Shown here: positions 9,000 through 18,642 of the stretch, piece after piece
How positions within the stretch are numbered: the first letter of the stretch is position 1
Layout of the letters: every line of letters starts with the position of its first letter
From: Pseudomaricurvus alkylphenolicus
GTDB lineage: Bacteria; Pseudomonadota; Gammaproteobacteria; Pseudomonadales; Cellvibrionaceae
DNA length: 64,000 nt
Assembly: GCF_011683955.1 (NCBI RefSeq)
Contig: NZ_JAAQPI010000022.1
Span: 1 to 64,000 of the forward strand
Direction of reading: 5' to 3'
Translations under genes and position numbers: made by a program
Notes under the pieces: model-generated
What the model was told of the DNA's origin: nothing
Seen by the model: only the letters and a program-made list of their open reading frames with translations
The model's database searches: none

Positions 9000-9097
9000 G
9001 ATCAGGCGATGAGTGAGACATTTGCCCGGGGTGATCGGAGTTCAAGGCAGAGCCCGACGACCTCGACAACAAATGTAACGACTAGGGATGGCGCACA

Positions 9098-10021
9098 ATG
9101 AGCTGGTTTCCCTGGCGAAAAGCGCCGGCGGGACAGGTTGGCTTGGAGATTGGCGCCGAATTCATTGCTTTTGCCCACATTGATACAAACACTCCTCCAC
9201 GCGCTCAGCTGACGGCCTGTGAGATGCTGTTGGCCACTGATGGTTCCCTGCCCATGGATTCGTTGCGCCAACGGGTAGAACAGTTAGGCCTCACCGGGTC
9301 CCCCTGTAATCTTGTACTTCCTTCCAGCTACTATCAGTTGATGCTCGTTGAAGCGCCCAAAGTCCCTGCAGAGGAACTCAACGACGCGCTGAGGTTTCGG
9401 ATTAAGGACATGATCGCCTTTCCCATTGACGAGGCTCTGCTGGACACCTTTGATCTGCCTACGGACAGCTCCCGATCTGGCCGCCATATGGTTTATGCGG
9501 TGGTGACCGAGGAGGCCAAGATCAAGCCATTGATTGAGGCTGTCGCTGAGGCGGGTCTCAACCTGCAGAGCATCGATATTGCCGAAATGGCATTGCGCAA
9601 CCTCACGGAAAAGCTGCCAGTGGATGCCCGCGGTGTTGCAGTCATGCGAGTTCTGCCGGGGCAGGGCATGCTGACGTTGATGCGCGAAGGGCAGCTGTAC
9701 CTCTCACGGCAGTTCGATCTGCGCTATAACGGCGGCCTGTTTGATGATCTGCCCGAGGAGCAACTGGTGCTGGAGCTGCAACGCAGCCTCGATTACTACG
9801 AGCGCCAAATGGGGCAGGTTCCGCCCGGCAATGTGTATCTGTGTGGTGAAAACGTGACCGATGACAAAATTGGTGATGATCTCAGCGGTGGCATCGCTGC
9901 AGCGGTAACAACCCTCAATATTTCCGGTCTTTTGCAGATAAAAGAAGGTATCGACGAGAGTGTGATGCAATTGTGTGTCACGGCCATTGGTGGCGCTTTG
10001 CGTGGCAATGCGGAGGCGTGA
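9098..10021 (+). CDS. mshI: MSHA biogenesis protein MshI (PilM-like)
   Basis: A 307-residue actin-like protein of the PilM type, first gene of the MSHA pilus cluster. It opens with the PilM-like GQVGLEIGAEFIAFAHI and contains the Walker-like SIDIAEMALRNL and LYLSRQFDLRYNGGL segments. PilM homologues form a cytoplasmic ring that holds PilN and links the motor to the periplasmic frame. The next gene, 12 nt downstream, is the expected PilN partner. An AGGGA Shine-Dalgarno precedes the ATG. Confidence 0.88.
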   Translation: MSWFPWRKAPAGQVGLEIGAEFIAFAHIDTNTPPRAQLTACEMLLATDGSLPMDSLRQRVEQLGLTGSPCNLVLPSSYYQLMLVEAPKVPAEELNDALRFRIKDMIAFPIDEALLDTFDLPTDSSRSGRHMVYAVVTEEAKIKPLIEAVAEAGLNLQSIDIAEMALRNLTEKLPVDARGVAVMRVLPGQGMLTLMREGQLYLSRQFDLRYNGGLFDDLPEEQLVLELQRSLDYYERQMGQVPPGNVYLCGENVTDDKIGDDLSGGIAAAVTTLNISGLLQIKEGIDESVMQLCVTAIGGALRGNAEA

Positions 10022-10033
10022 CAAGATAAGCCT

Positions 10034-10693
10034 ATGAGTGCAGCTACCACCCCAAGCAGGCAGGAAATCAATCTGTATCTGCCCCATCTGCGTCCAAGGC
10101 TGGACTATCTGTCGGCGCCGGTGGTGGCGGCAGGATTGATGGCGATGGTGGCGGTGCTGGTATTGCTCTCCGCCTTGAGTGGCTGGCAAGCCGGTAACCT
10201 GGCCGAGCAACTGCACCAACAAAAGCAACGGCTGGCGACGCTGGAGCAGCAGACCGAGGATTTCAAAAGCCGGCTTCCGGCCAGTGACGCCGATCGACTG
10301 GAAGCCCAGATAACCAGCATCAGCGATGAAATTGAGCGACGCCGAAGCATCAGTGAACTGATCGACGGGCAGAGTATCGGTAATGCAAAAGGTTTCTCGA
10401 TGGCCATGGACAGCCTCGCCAGCCAGGTGAATGACCAGGTGGCGCTAACCGGATTCGATTTTATTGCCGGGGGCAGACGTATTGCTCTTGCGGGCCAGGC
10501 GTTGTCGCCGGAGGCGGTGCCATTGTACGTTGAGCGACTGCAGGTCAGTGAGGGCTTCAAAGACAGCCTCTTCGGACAGCTGCAAATTCAGCGAGTACCG
10601 GGCAAATCGCACCTCAGTTTCAGCCTCAATCAGGCCGCTGCCGATCAATTGCGGGAAAACCTGGCACGTGCCAGTGGGCAGGCACTGCAATGA
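10034..10693 (+). CDS. PilN-like MSHA biogenesis protein (second MshI part)
   Basis: A 219-residue bitopic inner-membrane protein with an N-terminal cytoplasmic peptide containing INLYLPHLRPR (the PilN-type motif that docks into PilM). Then come one transmembrane segment (about 32-56), a coiled coil (about 60-115) and a periplasmic PilN fold. In Vibrio-type clusters this part is annotated MshI2. Its stop overlaps the next start by 4 nt (ATGA). Confidence 0.85.
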   Translation: MSAATTPSRQEINLYLPHLRPRLDYLSAPVVAAGLMAMVAVLVLLSALSGWQAGNLAEQLHQQKQRLATLEQQTEDFKSRLPASDADRLEAQITSISDEIERRRSISELIDGQSIGNAKGFSMAMDSLASQVNDQVALTGFDFIAGGRRIALAGQALSPEAVPLYVERLQVSEGFKDSLFGQLQIQRVPGKSHLSFSLNQAAADQLRENLARASGQALQ

Positions 10694-11376
10694 GTCGCTG
10701 GCTGCAACAACAACCCTGGGTGCAAAAGTACGATCAACTCAGTCAGCGTGAAAAAATTCTGGTCGTCACCGCTTGCGCAGTGGTGTTGTTTCTGCTGATC
10801 AAAAATCTCGGTTTCGGGCGTTTTGAGCAGCAGCGTCAGACGATGCAGGCGCAACTTGAGCAGGCCCGACAGAAGGAAAGTCAACTGCAGGCTCAGCTGC
10901 AAGTGTTTCAGCAGGCGGTGGGCAGGGACCCGGACCGCAGCCGCCGCCAGCGCCTGGAGTTGCTGCGCCAGCAGCTGCAACAACAAGACCAGGCACTGTC
11001 AAAGCTGGCCGTGGGATTGATTCCCGCACAGCAGCTACCCAGTCTGCTGCAAGAGGTGTTGCGTTCAAGCGACCAACTGAAGCTTGAGCACATCGGCACG
11101 CAGCCGGTGGCGGAACTGACACTGGCCGGCAAAGTCGCTGAAGAAGACAATATTTTCGCCGAGGAAAAACAGAGTACGGGAGTCTACAAACATTCTGTGG
11201 TGTTGACGTTGCAGGGGGATTTCTTCGCGATCCGTGACTATCTGGCGGCGTTGGAGCAATTGCCCTGGCGATTGTACTGGGAAGCGCTCGATTATGACGT
11301 GCTCGACTACCCCAGAGCCCGGGTATCCCTTGAAGTATACACGCTATCAACCAATCAGGGGGTGTTTAATGGTTAG
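10690..11376 (+). CDS. mshJ: MSHA biogenesis protein MshJ (PilO-like)
   Basis: A 228-residue bitopic membrane protein. A cytoplasmic N-terminus with YDQLSQREKILVV leads into a transmembrane helix (about 20-36), then a Gln-rich coiled coil (about 37-100) and a periplasmic ferredoxin-like domain as in PilO/GspM proteins. It should pair with the preceding PilN-like protein to form the alignment complex between platform and secretin. Overlaps both neighbours by a few nt, indicating one transcript. Confidence 0.85.
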   Translation: MSRWLQQQPWVQKYDQLSQREKILVVTACAVVLFLLIKNLGFGRFEQQRQTMQAQLEQARQKESQLQAQLQVFQQAVGRDPDRSRRQRLELLRQQLQQQDQALSKLAVGLIPAQQLPSLLQEVLRSSDQLKLEHIGTQPVAELTLAGKVAEEDNIFAEEKQSTGVYKHSVVLTLQGDFFAIRDYLAALEQLPWRLYWEALDYDVLDYPRARVSLEVYTLSTNQGVFNG

Positions 11377-11683
11377 GTGGTGTCTGCCATTGCTTATTCT
11401 GTGGTCAGGCTGCTCCCAGTTGTGGGCGCAGACAGAGATGCGCGATCCCACACGGCCACTGAAATATTCGGCGCCCATCAGCAGTCAGCAGCAACAGGCG
11501 CTAAAGCTGCATTCGGTGCTGATTTCTTCACAGCGTAAGTTAGCGGTCATCAATGGCAAGACCGTACGGGAAAACCAGTGGGTGGACGGCGCCAGGGTTG
11601 TGTCCATATTACCCGGCAAGGTTTTGCTCAGTGTGCGGGGCCGGCAACAAGAACTCAGACTCAAGGCAAAGGTTAGAAACTGA
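11369..11683 (+). CDS. mshK: MSHA biogenesis protein MshK (PilP-like)
   Basis: A 104-residue exported protein with a signal sequence (MVRWCLPLLILWSGCSQLWAQ) and the motif RDPTRPL, which is typical of MshK and GspC/PilP-type pilot-interacting proteins. The ATG at 11369 has AGGGGG just upstream and overlaps the mshJ stop by 8 nt; a longer in-frame start at 11234 lies inside mshJ and is rejected. Likely role: periplasmic link between MshI/J and the secretin MshL. Confidence 0.85.
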   Translation: MVRWCLPLLILWSGCSQLWAQTEMRDPTRPLKYSAPISSQQQQALKLHSVLISSQRKLAVINGKTVRENQWVDGARVVSILPGKVLLSVRGRQQELRLKAKVRN

Positions 11684-13411
11684 ATGGTTATGGGGGATCG
11701 CAGCGCGCGAATTTGGACGGGATGGCTGCTGTTGGTGTTATTGGCGGGGTGCCAGAGCCAGCCCGAGCAGCCATTGGCGTCGGAAAGGCAGATGAAGGCA
11801 GTTACCGAGAGCGCCGAGAGTTACGGTCGCGATCGTCAGCAGCAGGTCAGCCAACGCAATGCCCAGGCCCTTGACCAGGCGTTGCTGGGCGGTGTAGCTG
11901 GCGGGTCCAACGAGCACGGCTCGGAAGAACGTTTCGATCTGGCGGTCAATAATATGCCGGCACGGGATTTTTTCCTGAGTCTGGTGTCTGGAACCGGGGC
12001 CAATATCGTTGTGCACCCGGAGCTCGAGGGTTCCATTTCGCTGGAGTTGAACGACGTCAGTATCGACGAAGTACTGGGAGTAACCCGCGATATCTACGGC
12101 TACGAGTTTAAACGCTCGGGCTCCATTTACACTATTTATGCTCGCAAACTGCGTACGCAGATCTTTTCCATCAATTATCTGGATGTTCGACGGGTTGGTG
12201 TTTCGGATACCTCGGTGCAGATCGGCAGTGTCGGCTCCAGCGATGACAACAACAATAACAATGGCGGCGGTGGCAGTAATACCAATAACGCTGCCCAGGC
12301 TAACTTGCTGGGGCTGGGTGACGATGGCGGGGGCAACAACCAGCAGAGCGGAAATTCCGCAGAGGGTATAGTGCCGGGGGCAAGGATTCAGACCCTCAAC
12401 GCCACCGATTTCTGGAAGACCCTGAAACTCACCGTTGAGGCTATTGTAGGCGCCGAAGGCAATCGCATGGTTATGGTCAATCCCCAGGCGGGACTGGTAG
12501 TGGTTAAAGCCATGCCCCATGAACTGAATGCCGTCAGGGATTTTCTCGAACGTTCGGAGCTCAGCGTCAAGCGTCAGGTTATTCTGGAAACGAAAATTCT
12601 GGAAGTAAGACTCGACGAACAGTTTGAGGCAGGTATCAACTGGAACGCTATCAGCGGCCAGTTATTGCTCGGCAATAATGTCACCGAGTTCGAACAACCT
12701 GCGGAGATCGTCAATGCCACGGACGGCGTCGGGGAGATTTTCGCCTCGTTGTTGCTGGTCAACGACATCACCAAGCTCTTGTCTCTGCTGGAGACCCAGG
12801 GCTCAGTGCAGGTGTTATCCAGTCCCCGAGTTTCCACCGTGAACAATCAAAAAGCAGTGATACGAGTAGGGTCCGACGAGTATTTTGTGACGGGGATCTC
12901 CAGCAATACCACGTCTAACGCCTCTTCTACCACCAATACCCCACAAATCGAATTGTCCTCGTTCTTTAGCGGCATTGCCCTGGACGTTACACCGCAAATC
13001 GCCGATGACGGCAGTGTGATTCTGCATGTCCATCCGGTGGTCAGTAACGTTGAAGATCAACTTAAGGACCTTACGGTGGGAGATCGGCAATTCTCGATTC
13101 CATTGGCGCTGCGGGAAGTCAGAGAATCCGACAGTATTGTGAGCGCCCGCAGTGGGCAGGTGGTGGTTTTGGGTGGTCTGATGCAGGAAAACACGCTCAA
13201 AGGCAAAGGTAAACGCCCCTGGATCGGCGATGTACCTGTGATCAACAGCCTCTTCAAAACCGCCAGTGAGGGCACAGTAAAAACCGAGTTGGTGATTCTG
13301 ATGCGGCCCATTATTGTCGACAACAATGATGTCTGGAGCAACGACATTCGCCGTAGTAACGAGCGGGTCAAGTCACTGGGCAGTGATTACCGGCAACTGT
13401 TCGAACGCTAG
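11684..13411 (+). CDS. mshL: MSHA outer-membrane secretin MshL
   Basis: A 575-residue secretin-family lipoprotein. The lipobox LLAGC places the acylated Cys near residue 22. An N-terminal STN-type/N0 domain includes VVHPELEGSISLELNDVSIDEVL. A low-complexity Asn/Gly linker (about residues 186-228) follows, then N1-type domains and the C-terminal secretin gate with VLSSPRVSTVNNQKAVIRVG and VVVLGGLMQE. It forms the outer-membrane channel through which the pilus leaves. It starts immediately after the mshK stop. Confidence 0.93.
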   Translation: MVMGDRSARIWTGWLLLVLLAGCQSQPEQPLASERQMKAVTESAESYGRDRQQQVSQRNAQALDQALLGGVAGGSNEHGSEERFDLAVNNMPARDFFLSLVSGTGANIVVHPELEGSISLELNDVSIDEVLGVTRDIYGYEFKRSGSIYTIYARKLRTQIFSINYLDVRRVGVSDTSVQIGSVGSSDDNNNNNGGGGSNTNNAAQANLLGLGDDGGGNNQQSGNSAEGIVPGARIQTLNATDFWKTLKLTVEAIVGAEGNRMVMVNPQAGLVVVKAMPHELNAVRDFLERSELSVKRQVILETKILEVRLDEQFEAGINWNAISGQLLLGNNVTEFEQPAEIVNATDGVGEIFASLLLVNDITKLLSLLETQGSVQVLSSPRVSTVNNQKAVIRVGSDEYFVTGISSNTTSNASSTTNTPQIELSSFFSGIALDVTPQIADDGSVILHVHPVVSNVEDQLKDLTVGDRQFSIPLALREVRESDSIVSARSGQVVVLGGLMQENTLKGKGKRPWIGDVPVINSLFKTASEGTVKTELVILMRPIIVDNNDVWSNDIRRSNERVKSLGSDYRQLFER

Positions 13412-13423
13412 CGGGACGGTAAT

Positions 13424-14335
13424 ATGAGTATGTATCTGGAGCATTTCGGTCTGCGGGAAAAACCGTTTTCGCTGACCCCCGACACTCAGTTCTATCTCAA
13501 CGAACAGAGTCATCGCGATGCGCTCAACACCATGCTCGTATCCCTCAAACACTCTGAGGGGTTTATCAAAATTGTCGGGGAAGTGGGTACCGGCAAAACA
13601 CTGCTGTGCCGCAAGCTTCTGTCCATGTTGGATGACGTTTATCTGACTTCTTATATTCCCAATCCGTATCTCACGCCGGCAGAACTAAAGGCGCATGTCG
13701 CCAGGGAAATTGGCGCCCAGGTGACGGCGGGTATGGATACCCAGGAAATCATGCTGGCAATCTATGACCGCCTGCTGCAGCTGGCTTCCGAGGGAAGGCA
13801 GGTGGTGTTGGTCATCGATGAAGCCCAGGCCATGCCTCGTGAGACGATTGAGTCCCTGCGCCTGTTAACCAACCTGGAAACCGAAAAACGCAAGCTGTTC
13901 CAAGTGGTGTTGCTCGGGCAGCCGGAACTGGATGAATTGCTCAACCGCGATGACTTGCGCCAACTGAAGCAACGCATTGTGTTTTCCGAAAATCTGCATC
14001 CGCTGACCACTGAGGGCACACGACAATATATTCGCCACCGACTTGGCCTCGCGGGTGCCCGGCGCGACTTGTTTACCGGTGCCGCCGCTTGGCTACTGGC
14101 CAAAGCCAGTAGAGGCGTGCCGAGGCTGGTAAATGTCATGGCACACAAAGCACTGCTGTCTGCCTATGGTCGCGGCAGCCTCAATGTGGATAGCTGGCAT
14201 GTGGCCAGGGCCATCAGTGACACAGAGGAGAGTTCGGCGCTGGGCAAGTTGCTGTCATTACGCTGGCATTTGCTCTGGCCACTGGCGGGAGCTATGTCTG
14301 CAGGTGTATTGCTGCTGCTCGATGGGGGCATCTAG
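13424..14335 (+). CDS. mshM: MSHA biogenesis AAA+ ATPase MshM (ExeA-like)
   Basis: A 303-residue AAA+ protein of the ExeA/GspA type, opening with YLEHFGLREKPFSLTPD. The Walker A is GEVGTGKT near residue 49 and the Walker B is VLVIDEAQ near 132. A hydrophobic segment at the extreme C-terminus (about 285-300) is a possible membrane anchor. ExeA-like proteins help secretin assembly across peptidoglycan, which is the inferred role here. Confidence 0.92.
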   Translation: MSMYLEHFGLREKPFSLTPDTQFYLNEQSHRDALNTMLVSLKHSEGFIKIVGEVGTGKTLLCRKLLSMLDDVYLTSYIPNPYLTPAELKAHVAREIGAQVTAGMDTQEIMLAIYDRLLQLASEGRQVVLVIDEAQAMPRETIESLRLLTNLETEKRKLFQVVLLGQPELDELLNRDDLRQLKQRIVFSENLHPLTTEGTRQYIRHRLGLAGARRDLFTGAAAWLLAKASRGVPRLVNVMAHKALLSAYGRGSLNVDSWHVARAISDTEESSALGKLLSLRWHLLWPLAGAMSAGVLLLLDGGI

Positions 14336-15643
14336 GTGAGCCTGATTAACGATACTCTGAAGGATCTGGAGGAGCGCTGGCCTCAGGCCGATGCCGCGGC
14401 CGGACTCACCGATAACAGCCGCGACGTGTCACTGGAAGGGGCCAGTGCGCTCACCGACAGGGGCAAGCCCCACGCCGGCCGCTGGTATCTTATTGGTAGT
14501 GGCGTTGTCGTCTTCGTATTGTTGGTTTGGTTTGGCAAGTTTTATGGTCCCCAGTCTGCCTCCACTGATCCGGCAGTGATTGCTTCACCTGTGGAAGCCC
14601 ATCTGGTTAAGGCTTTACCACCGTTATCAGAAGCCCAGAGCACACCGCTTCCCAACGAACTCGCACCGCAGACTGCGGATGCTTTGGACACTGAGGACGC
14701 TGCACAGGTTAAAGACCCTCCACAATCTCAGCCCTCACATCGCCAGCGCCTGCTGCAATTGGTACTGCTGGGTGACCAGGCACTGGCCCAGGATCGCCTG
14801 ACCACGCCCAGGCATGACAATGCCTATGACCGCTATCTGGCAGCGTTGGCCCTTGAGCCCGATAATCCTGAGGCCAAAGACGGATTGCGCCGTGTCGGTG
14901 AACGCTATCTTGAACTTATGCGCCTCGCTGGAGCAGAAGGCCGACATCAGGACGTTGAGCGCCTGGCAGAGCGCGCTCAAGAAGTGGGCGTTGATAATGA
15001 GCGCCTGCAGCGACTACTGGCTGATCTGAAACCCAACCTCCCCGTGGAGGAGATGGTCAGGGAGAGCGAAGCCTCGCGGGACGCACGTATAACCGCACAG
15101 GCACGCAGCCTGCTGTCCCAGGGCAAGACGCGACAGGCGCGGGCGCTGCTGACGACTCAGCTGTCCAGCGCACCGCAATCGGAGCAGGCATTGGAGGCAC
15201 TGTTTGAGCTTTATCTGAACAGCGGTGAACTGCCCCAGGCTGAAACGTTGTTACGTAATGCGGGGCATCTTCCTGTGGCAATGCGCGCGTTGATGCAGGC
15301 CAAGTTGCATACCCACTCGGGAGACTATCCAGCGGCCCTCTCCGTGCTCAATCAAATTGCGCCCGCACAGGTGATGCCTGAAAATTACCTGGCATTGCGA
15401 GCGGGGTTGCTGCACAAACTGCAGCGTCACCGGGAGGCCGCCAGGGAGTATCGCCGTCTGCTGACATCGCGACCCGCCAGTGCGACCTACTGGCTCGGTC
15501 TGGCGGTAGCACTGGATGCCGAGAATGACAGCGGCGCATTGGCGGCGTTCGAGAAGGTGATGCAACTCGCCAGTGGCTCCGAAAACTACCTCGAATATGT
15601 GCGTGGCCGGGTGGGTACGCTGGAGCAACGACAAGGGTCTTGA
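14336..15643 (+). CDS. mshN: MSHA biogenesis protein MshN (TPR protein)
   Basis: A 435-residue protein starting with GTG directly after the mshM stop. A conserved cytoplasmic start (MSLINDTLKDLEER) is followed by a transmembrane helix (about 48-66) and a Pro/Ala-rich linker. The periplasmic part is tetratricopeptide-like, with several repeats between about 130 and 420. It may act with MshM on the secretin; the exact role is unknown in the family. The conserved beginning makes the GTG start convincing. Confidence 0.88.
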   Translation: MSLINDTLKDLEERWPQADAAAGLTDNSRDVSLEGASALTDRGKPHAGRWYLIGSGVVVFVLLVWFGKFYGPQSASTDPAVIASPVEAHLVKALPPLSEAQSTPLPNELAPQTADALDTEDAAQVKDPPQSQPSHRQRLLQLVLLGDQALAQDRLTTPRHDNAYDRYLAALALEPDNPEAKDGLRRVGERYLELMRLAGAEGRHQDVERLAERAQEVGVDNERLQRLLADLKPNLPVEEMVRESEASRDARITAQARSLLSQGKTRQARALLTTQLSSAPQSEQALEALFELYLNSGELPQAETLLRNAGHLPVAMRALMQAKLHTHSGDYPAALSVLNQIAPAQVMPENYLALRAGLLHKLQRHREAAREYRRLLTSRPASATYWLGLAVALDAENDSGALAAFEKVMQLASGSENYLEYVRGRVGTLEQRQGS

Positions 15644-15679
15644 GATGGTTTTGACAGAGCGAGTGACGAGGAACGGGGC

Positions 15680-17407
15680 GTGAGTGCAGCACCACAACGT
15701 ATTCGTATTGGCGACCTGCTGATCGCCCAGCAGCTGATAACGCCGGACCAGCTGGATGCAGCTCTTGCGCAGCAAAAAACCTCGGGACGCAAGCTGGGCC
15801 GAACCCTGATCGATATGGGGTTTATCGAAGAAAACCAACTGCTGGGGCTGCTGTCGCGCCAGTTAAATTATCCGTTCGTTGAACTCAAGCATTTCCGCTT
15901 TGATCAGCAGTTAGTTTCCCAACTGCCCGAGATGGTAGCGCGTCGTTTCCGCGTTATGCTGCTGAAGGATGAAGGCGATGGCTACCTACTGGGCATGGGT
16001 GACCCGACGGATATCTTCTGTCTCGATGAAATCGCCCGCCATGTCGACAAGCCGCTGAAACCGGCAGTGGTGCGTGAGTCAGAACTGCTGGATATTCTCG
16101 ACATTGCCTACAACCGGGAGGACGAGATTGCCTCACTGGCGGAAGAGCTGGACGAGGAACTGGAAGACACTGGTGTTGATCTGGCGGACATAGTTACCGA
16201 TGCCACCGACACCGACGCGCCGGTTGTCAAAATGCTGCAAAAGGTATTTGAAGAGGCGATCAAAGCCAAGGCGTCGGATATTCATATTGAACCCGACGAG
16301 GCCGTATTGCGCATTCGCAAACGGATTGATGGGGTACTCACCGAACAGGTGATGAACGAGAAACGAATTGCAGCGGCGCTGGTGGTGCGCCTGAAGCTGA
16401 TGTCCGGTCTGGACATCTCGGAAAAGCGTCTGCCCCAGGACGGTCGCTTTAACCTCAAAGTGAAAGGTCGCAATATCGATGTCCGGATCTCCACCATGCC
16501 GGTGCAGTGGGGGGAATCGGTGGTGATGCGAATGCTCGATCATACCGATGGCATTCTGCCTCTTGCCAAGGTCGGTATGCCGGAAGAACTGGTTGAGCGG
16601 TTTCGCCGGGTAGTGCATCGTCCTCACGGGTTGGTGCTGGTAACCGGCCCTACTGGTTCTGGTAAGACCACCACTCTCTATGGGGCCTTGTCGGAACTGA
16701 ATAGCCCGGAGAAGAAAATCATTACGGTGGAAGATCCGGTGGAATATCGTTTGCCACGGATAAGCCAGGTGCAGGTGCATGAGAGGATCGGCCTGGATTT
16801 TGGCAGCGTGCTGCGTGCGACTTTACGACAGGACCCGGACATTCTGCTGGTGGGGGAGATTCGTGATGCCGAATCTGCAGAGATTGCACTGCGGGCCGCC
16901 ATGACAGGACATTTGGTGCTGTCGACTCTGCATACCAACGACGCCGTTACCTCGGCACTGCGTTTGATTGATATGGGAGTGGACGGACACCTGGTTGCTA
17001 CAGCTCTAAAGGCGATTGTTGCTCAGCGCTTGGTGCGCCGCATCTGCACGAGCTGTGTAGAAGATCATGAGCCCGACGCAAACGAACGCCAACTGATTGC
17101 TTTGCTCAGCAAGGTTCAATCGGTGCCGGATGTCACCTACAAGCGCGGTGCCGGCTGCCCACACTGTTTTAATACGGGCTATCGGGGGCGAATCGGGGTG
17201 TTTGAAATGCTGGAAATCAACCAGTCCATGGCCGAGTCTCTGAGAGAAAGTGATATTAATGGCTTTTCCAGAGCCACTCACGCCAGCCCTCACTTTCGCC
17301 CATTAGGCCACAGCGCTTTCGATTATGCGCTGCAGGGAGTCACCTCATTGGAGGAGGTTATGCGTGTCTCGGCCCAAGTGGAAGACGAAGCCGTGGGTGA
17401 GGTGTAA
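15680..17407 (+). CDS. mshE: MSHA pilus extension ATPase MshE with MshEN c-di-GMP motifs
   Basis: A 575-residue GspE/PilB-family hexameric ATPase that powers pilus extension. Two adjacent MshEN motifs lie at the N-terminus: residues 9-32 (beginning RIGDLL; Ile replaces Leu and Gln replaces the central Gly) and 38-61 (beginning KLGRTL, otherwise canonical). In Vibrio cholerae MshE this module binds cyclic di-GMP. Walker A GPTGSGKTT is near 322, followed by an Asp-box/Walker B region (DPDILLVGEIRD) and a four-Cys zinc site (CTSC, CPHC). The GTG start follows mshN by 36 nt. Confidence 0.95.
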   Translation: MSAAPQRIRIGDLLIAQQLITPDQLDAALAQQKTSGRKLGRTLIDMGFIEENQLLGLLSRQLNYPFVELKHFRFDQQLVSQLPEMVARRFRVMLLKDEGDGYLLGMGDPTDIFCLDEIARHVDKPLKPAVVRESELLDILDIAYNREDEIASLAEELDEELEDTGVDLADIVTDATDTDAPVVKMLQKVFEEAIKAKASDIHIEPDEAVLRIRKRIDGVLTEQVMNEKRIAAALVVRLKLMSGLDISEKRLPQDGRFNLKVKGRNIDVRISTMPVQWGESVVMRMLDHTDGILPLAKVGMPEELVERFRRVVHRPHGLVLVTGPTGSGKTTTLYGALSELNSPEKKIITVEDPVEYRLPRISQVQVHERIGLDFGSVLRATLRQDPDILLVGEIRDAESAEIALRAAMTGHLVLSTLHTNDAVTSALRLIDMGVDGHLVATALKAIVAQRLVRRICTSCVEDHEPDANERQLIALLSKVQSVPDVTYKRGAGCPHCFNTGYRGRIGVFEMLEINQSMAESLRESDINGFSRATHASPHFRPLGHSAFDYALQGVTSLEEVMRVSAQVEDEAVGEV

Positions 17408-17415
17408 CTGCTGCT

Positions 17416-18639
17416 ATGGCACTGTTCGACTACCGAGGTCGCAACTCTGAGGGGGAGCTGGTTCAAGGTAAACTGGATGCTCCTTCACGGGATGCCATTA
17501 TCAACCGTCTGTCTGATCGCGGTGTGATTCCGCTGGAAGTGGTTGAAGCCGGTGACGATTACAGTCTTTTGGAGCGCTTGCAGGAATGGCGCAGCCAGGG
17601 ACAGATCCGGGCGACCGACCTGATCATGTTTTGCCGCCAGATGTACACCATTACCAAAGCCGGCATTCCTTTGATTCGAGGGGTGCGGGGGTTGGCGGCA
17701 TCGATTCGTCATATAACCTTCAAAAAAGTGCTGCACGATGTTGCCGATCAGCTGGAGACTGGGGTGGAATTATCCGTGGCCATGCGGCGGCACCCAAGGA
17801 TTTTCAATAATCTGTTTATCAGCCTGATCAATGTCGGGGAGAACAGTGGTCAGCTGGACGAGGCTTTTAATCAGCTGAGTCAGTATCTGGAGCGGGATCT
17901 GGAAACCCGCAAAAGCGTTAAATCCGCGTTGCGTTATCCGGGGTTTGTGCTGATGGCGTTAGTCGCTGCCCTGGTGGTTATCAATATCTGGGTGGTGCCG
18001 GCGTTTGCCGACATGTTCAAGGAATTCGGTGCGGAGTTGCCATTGCCGACCCGGATTCTGATTGCCACCTCTGATTTTTTTGTGGCCTACGGGGGCTACC
18101 TGATCGTTATTGTTGCAGGGCTGGTGTTCGGTTTAAAGCATTACATCAAAACTGAAGAGGGCTCACGGCGCTGGGGGGAGATGTCGCTGAAGTTGCCGAT
18201 TGTCGGGGATATTGTTGAGCGGGCGTCTATGGCGCGATATACCCGCTCCTTTGCACTGATGCTACGTTCTGGAGTGCCGTTGGTGCATTCGCTTACTCTG
18301 TGTTCCCGGGTTATCGATAACCCGTTTCTGGGGGACAAAATTATCGCCATCCGTGAAGGTATTGAACGGGGTGAGAGCCTGAGCCAGACCCATACCAACA
18401 GCAAAATGTTTACGCCACTGGTATTGCAGATGATTGCCGTGGGTGAAGACAGTGGTCAGGTGGACGTATTGCTAAAAGAAGTGGCCGAATTCTACGAAAG
18501 GGAAGTGGATTATGATCTGGCCAGCCTCAGTGCGCGTATCGAACCTCTGATGATCGTGATTATGGCGGGCATGGTGTTGGTGTTGGCGCTGGGCATCTTC
18601 CTGCCCATGTGGAATATGTACAGTTTGCATTCGGTGTAG
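17416..18639 (+). CDS. mshG: MSHA inner-membrane platform protein MshG
   Basis: A 407-residue polytopic protein of the GspF/PilC family with two T2SSF domains (about 70-195 and 275-400). The signatures are MFCRQMYTITKAGIPLIRG and LINVGENSGQLDEAF in the first half, repeated as FALMLRSGVPLVHSL and MIAVGEDSGQVDVLL in the second. It is the platform on which the ATPase acts to add pilins. It starts 8 nt after mshE. Confidence 0.94.
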   Translation: MALFDYRGRNSEGELVQGKLDAPSRDAIINRLSDRGVIPLEVVEAGDDYSLLERLQEWRSQGQIRATDLIMFCRQMYTITKAGIPLIRGVRGLAASIRHITFKKVLHDVADQLETGVELSVAMRRHPRIFNNLFISLINVGENSGQLDEAFNQLSQYLERDLETRKSVKSALRYPGFVLMALVAALVVINIWVVPAFADMFKEFGAELPLPTRILIATSDFFVAYGGYLIVIVAGLVFGLKHYIKTEEGSRRWGEMSLKLPIVGDIVERASMARYTRSFALMLRSGVPLVHSLTLCSRVIDNPFLGDKIIAIREGIERGESLSQTHTNSKMFTPLVLQMIAVGEDSGQVDVLLKEVAEFYEREVDYDLASLSARIEPLMIVIMAGMVLVLALGIFLPMWNMYSLHSV

Positions 18640-18642
18640 TGG

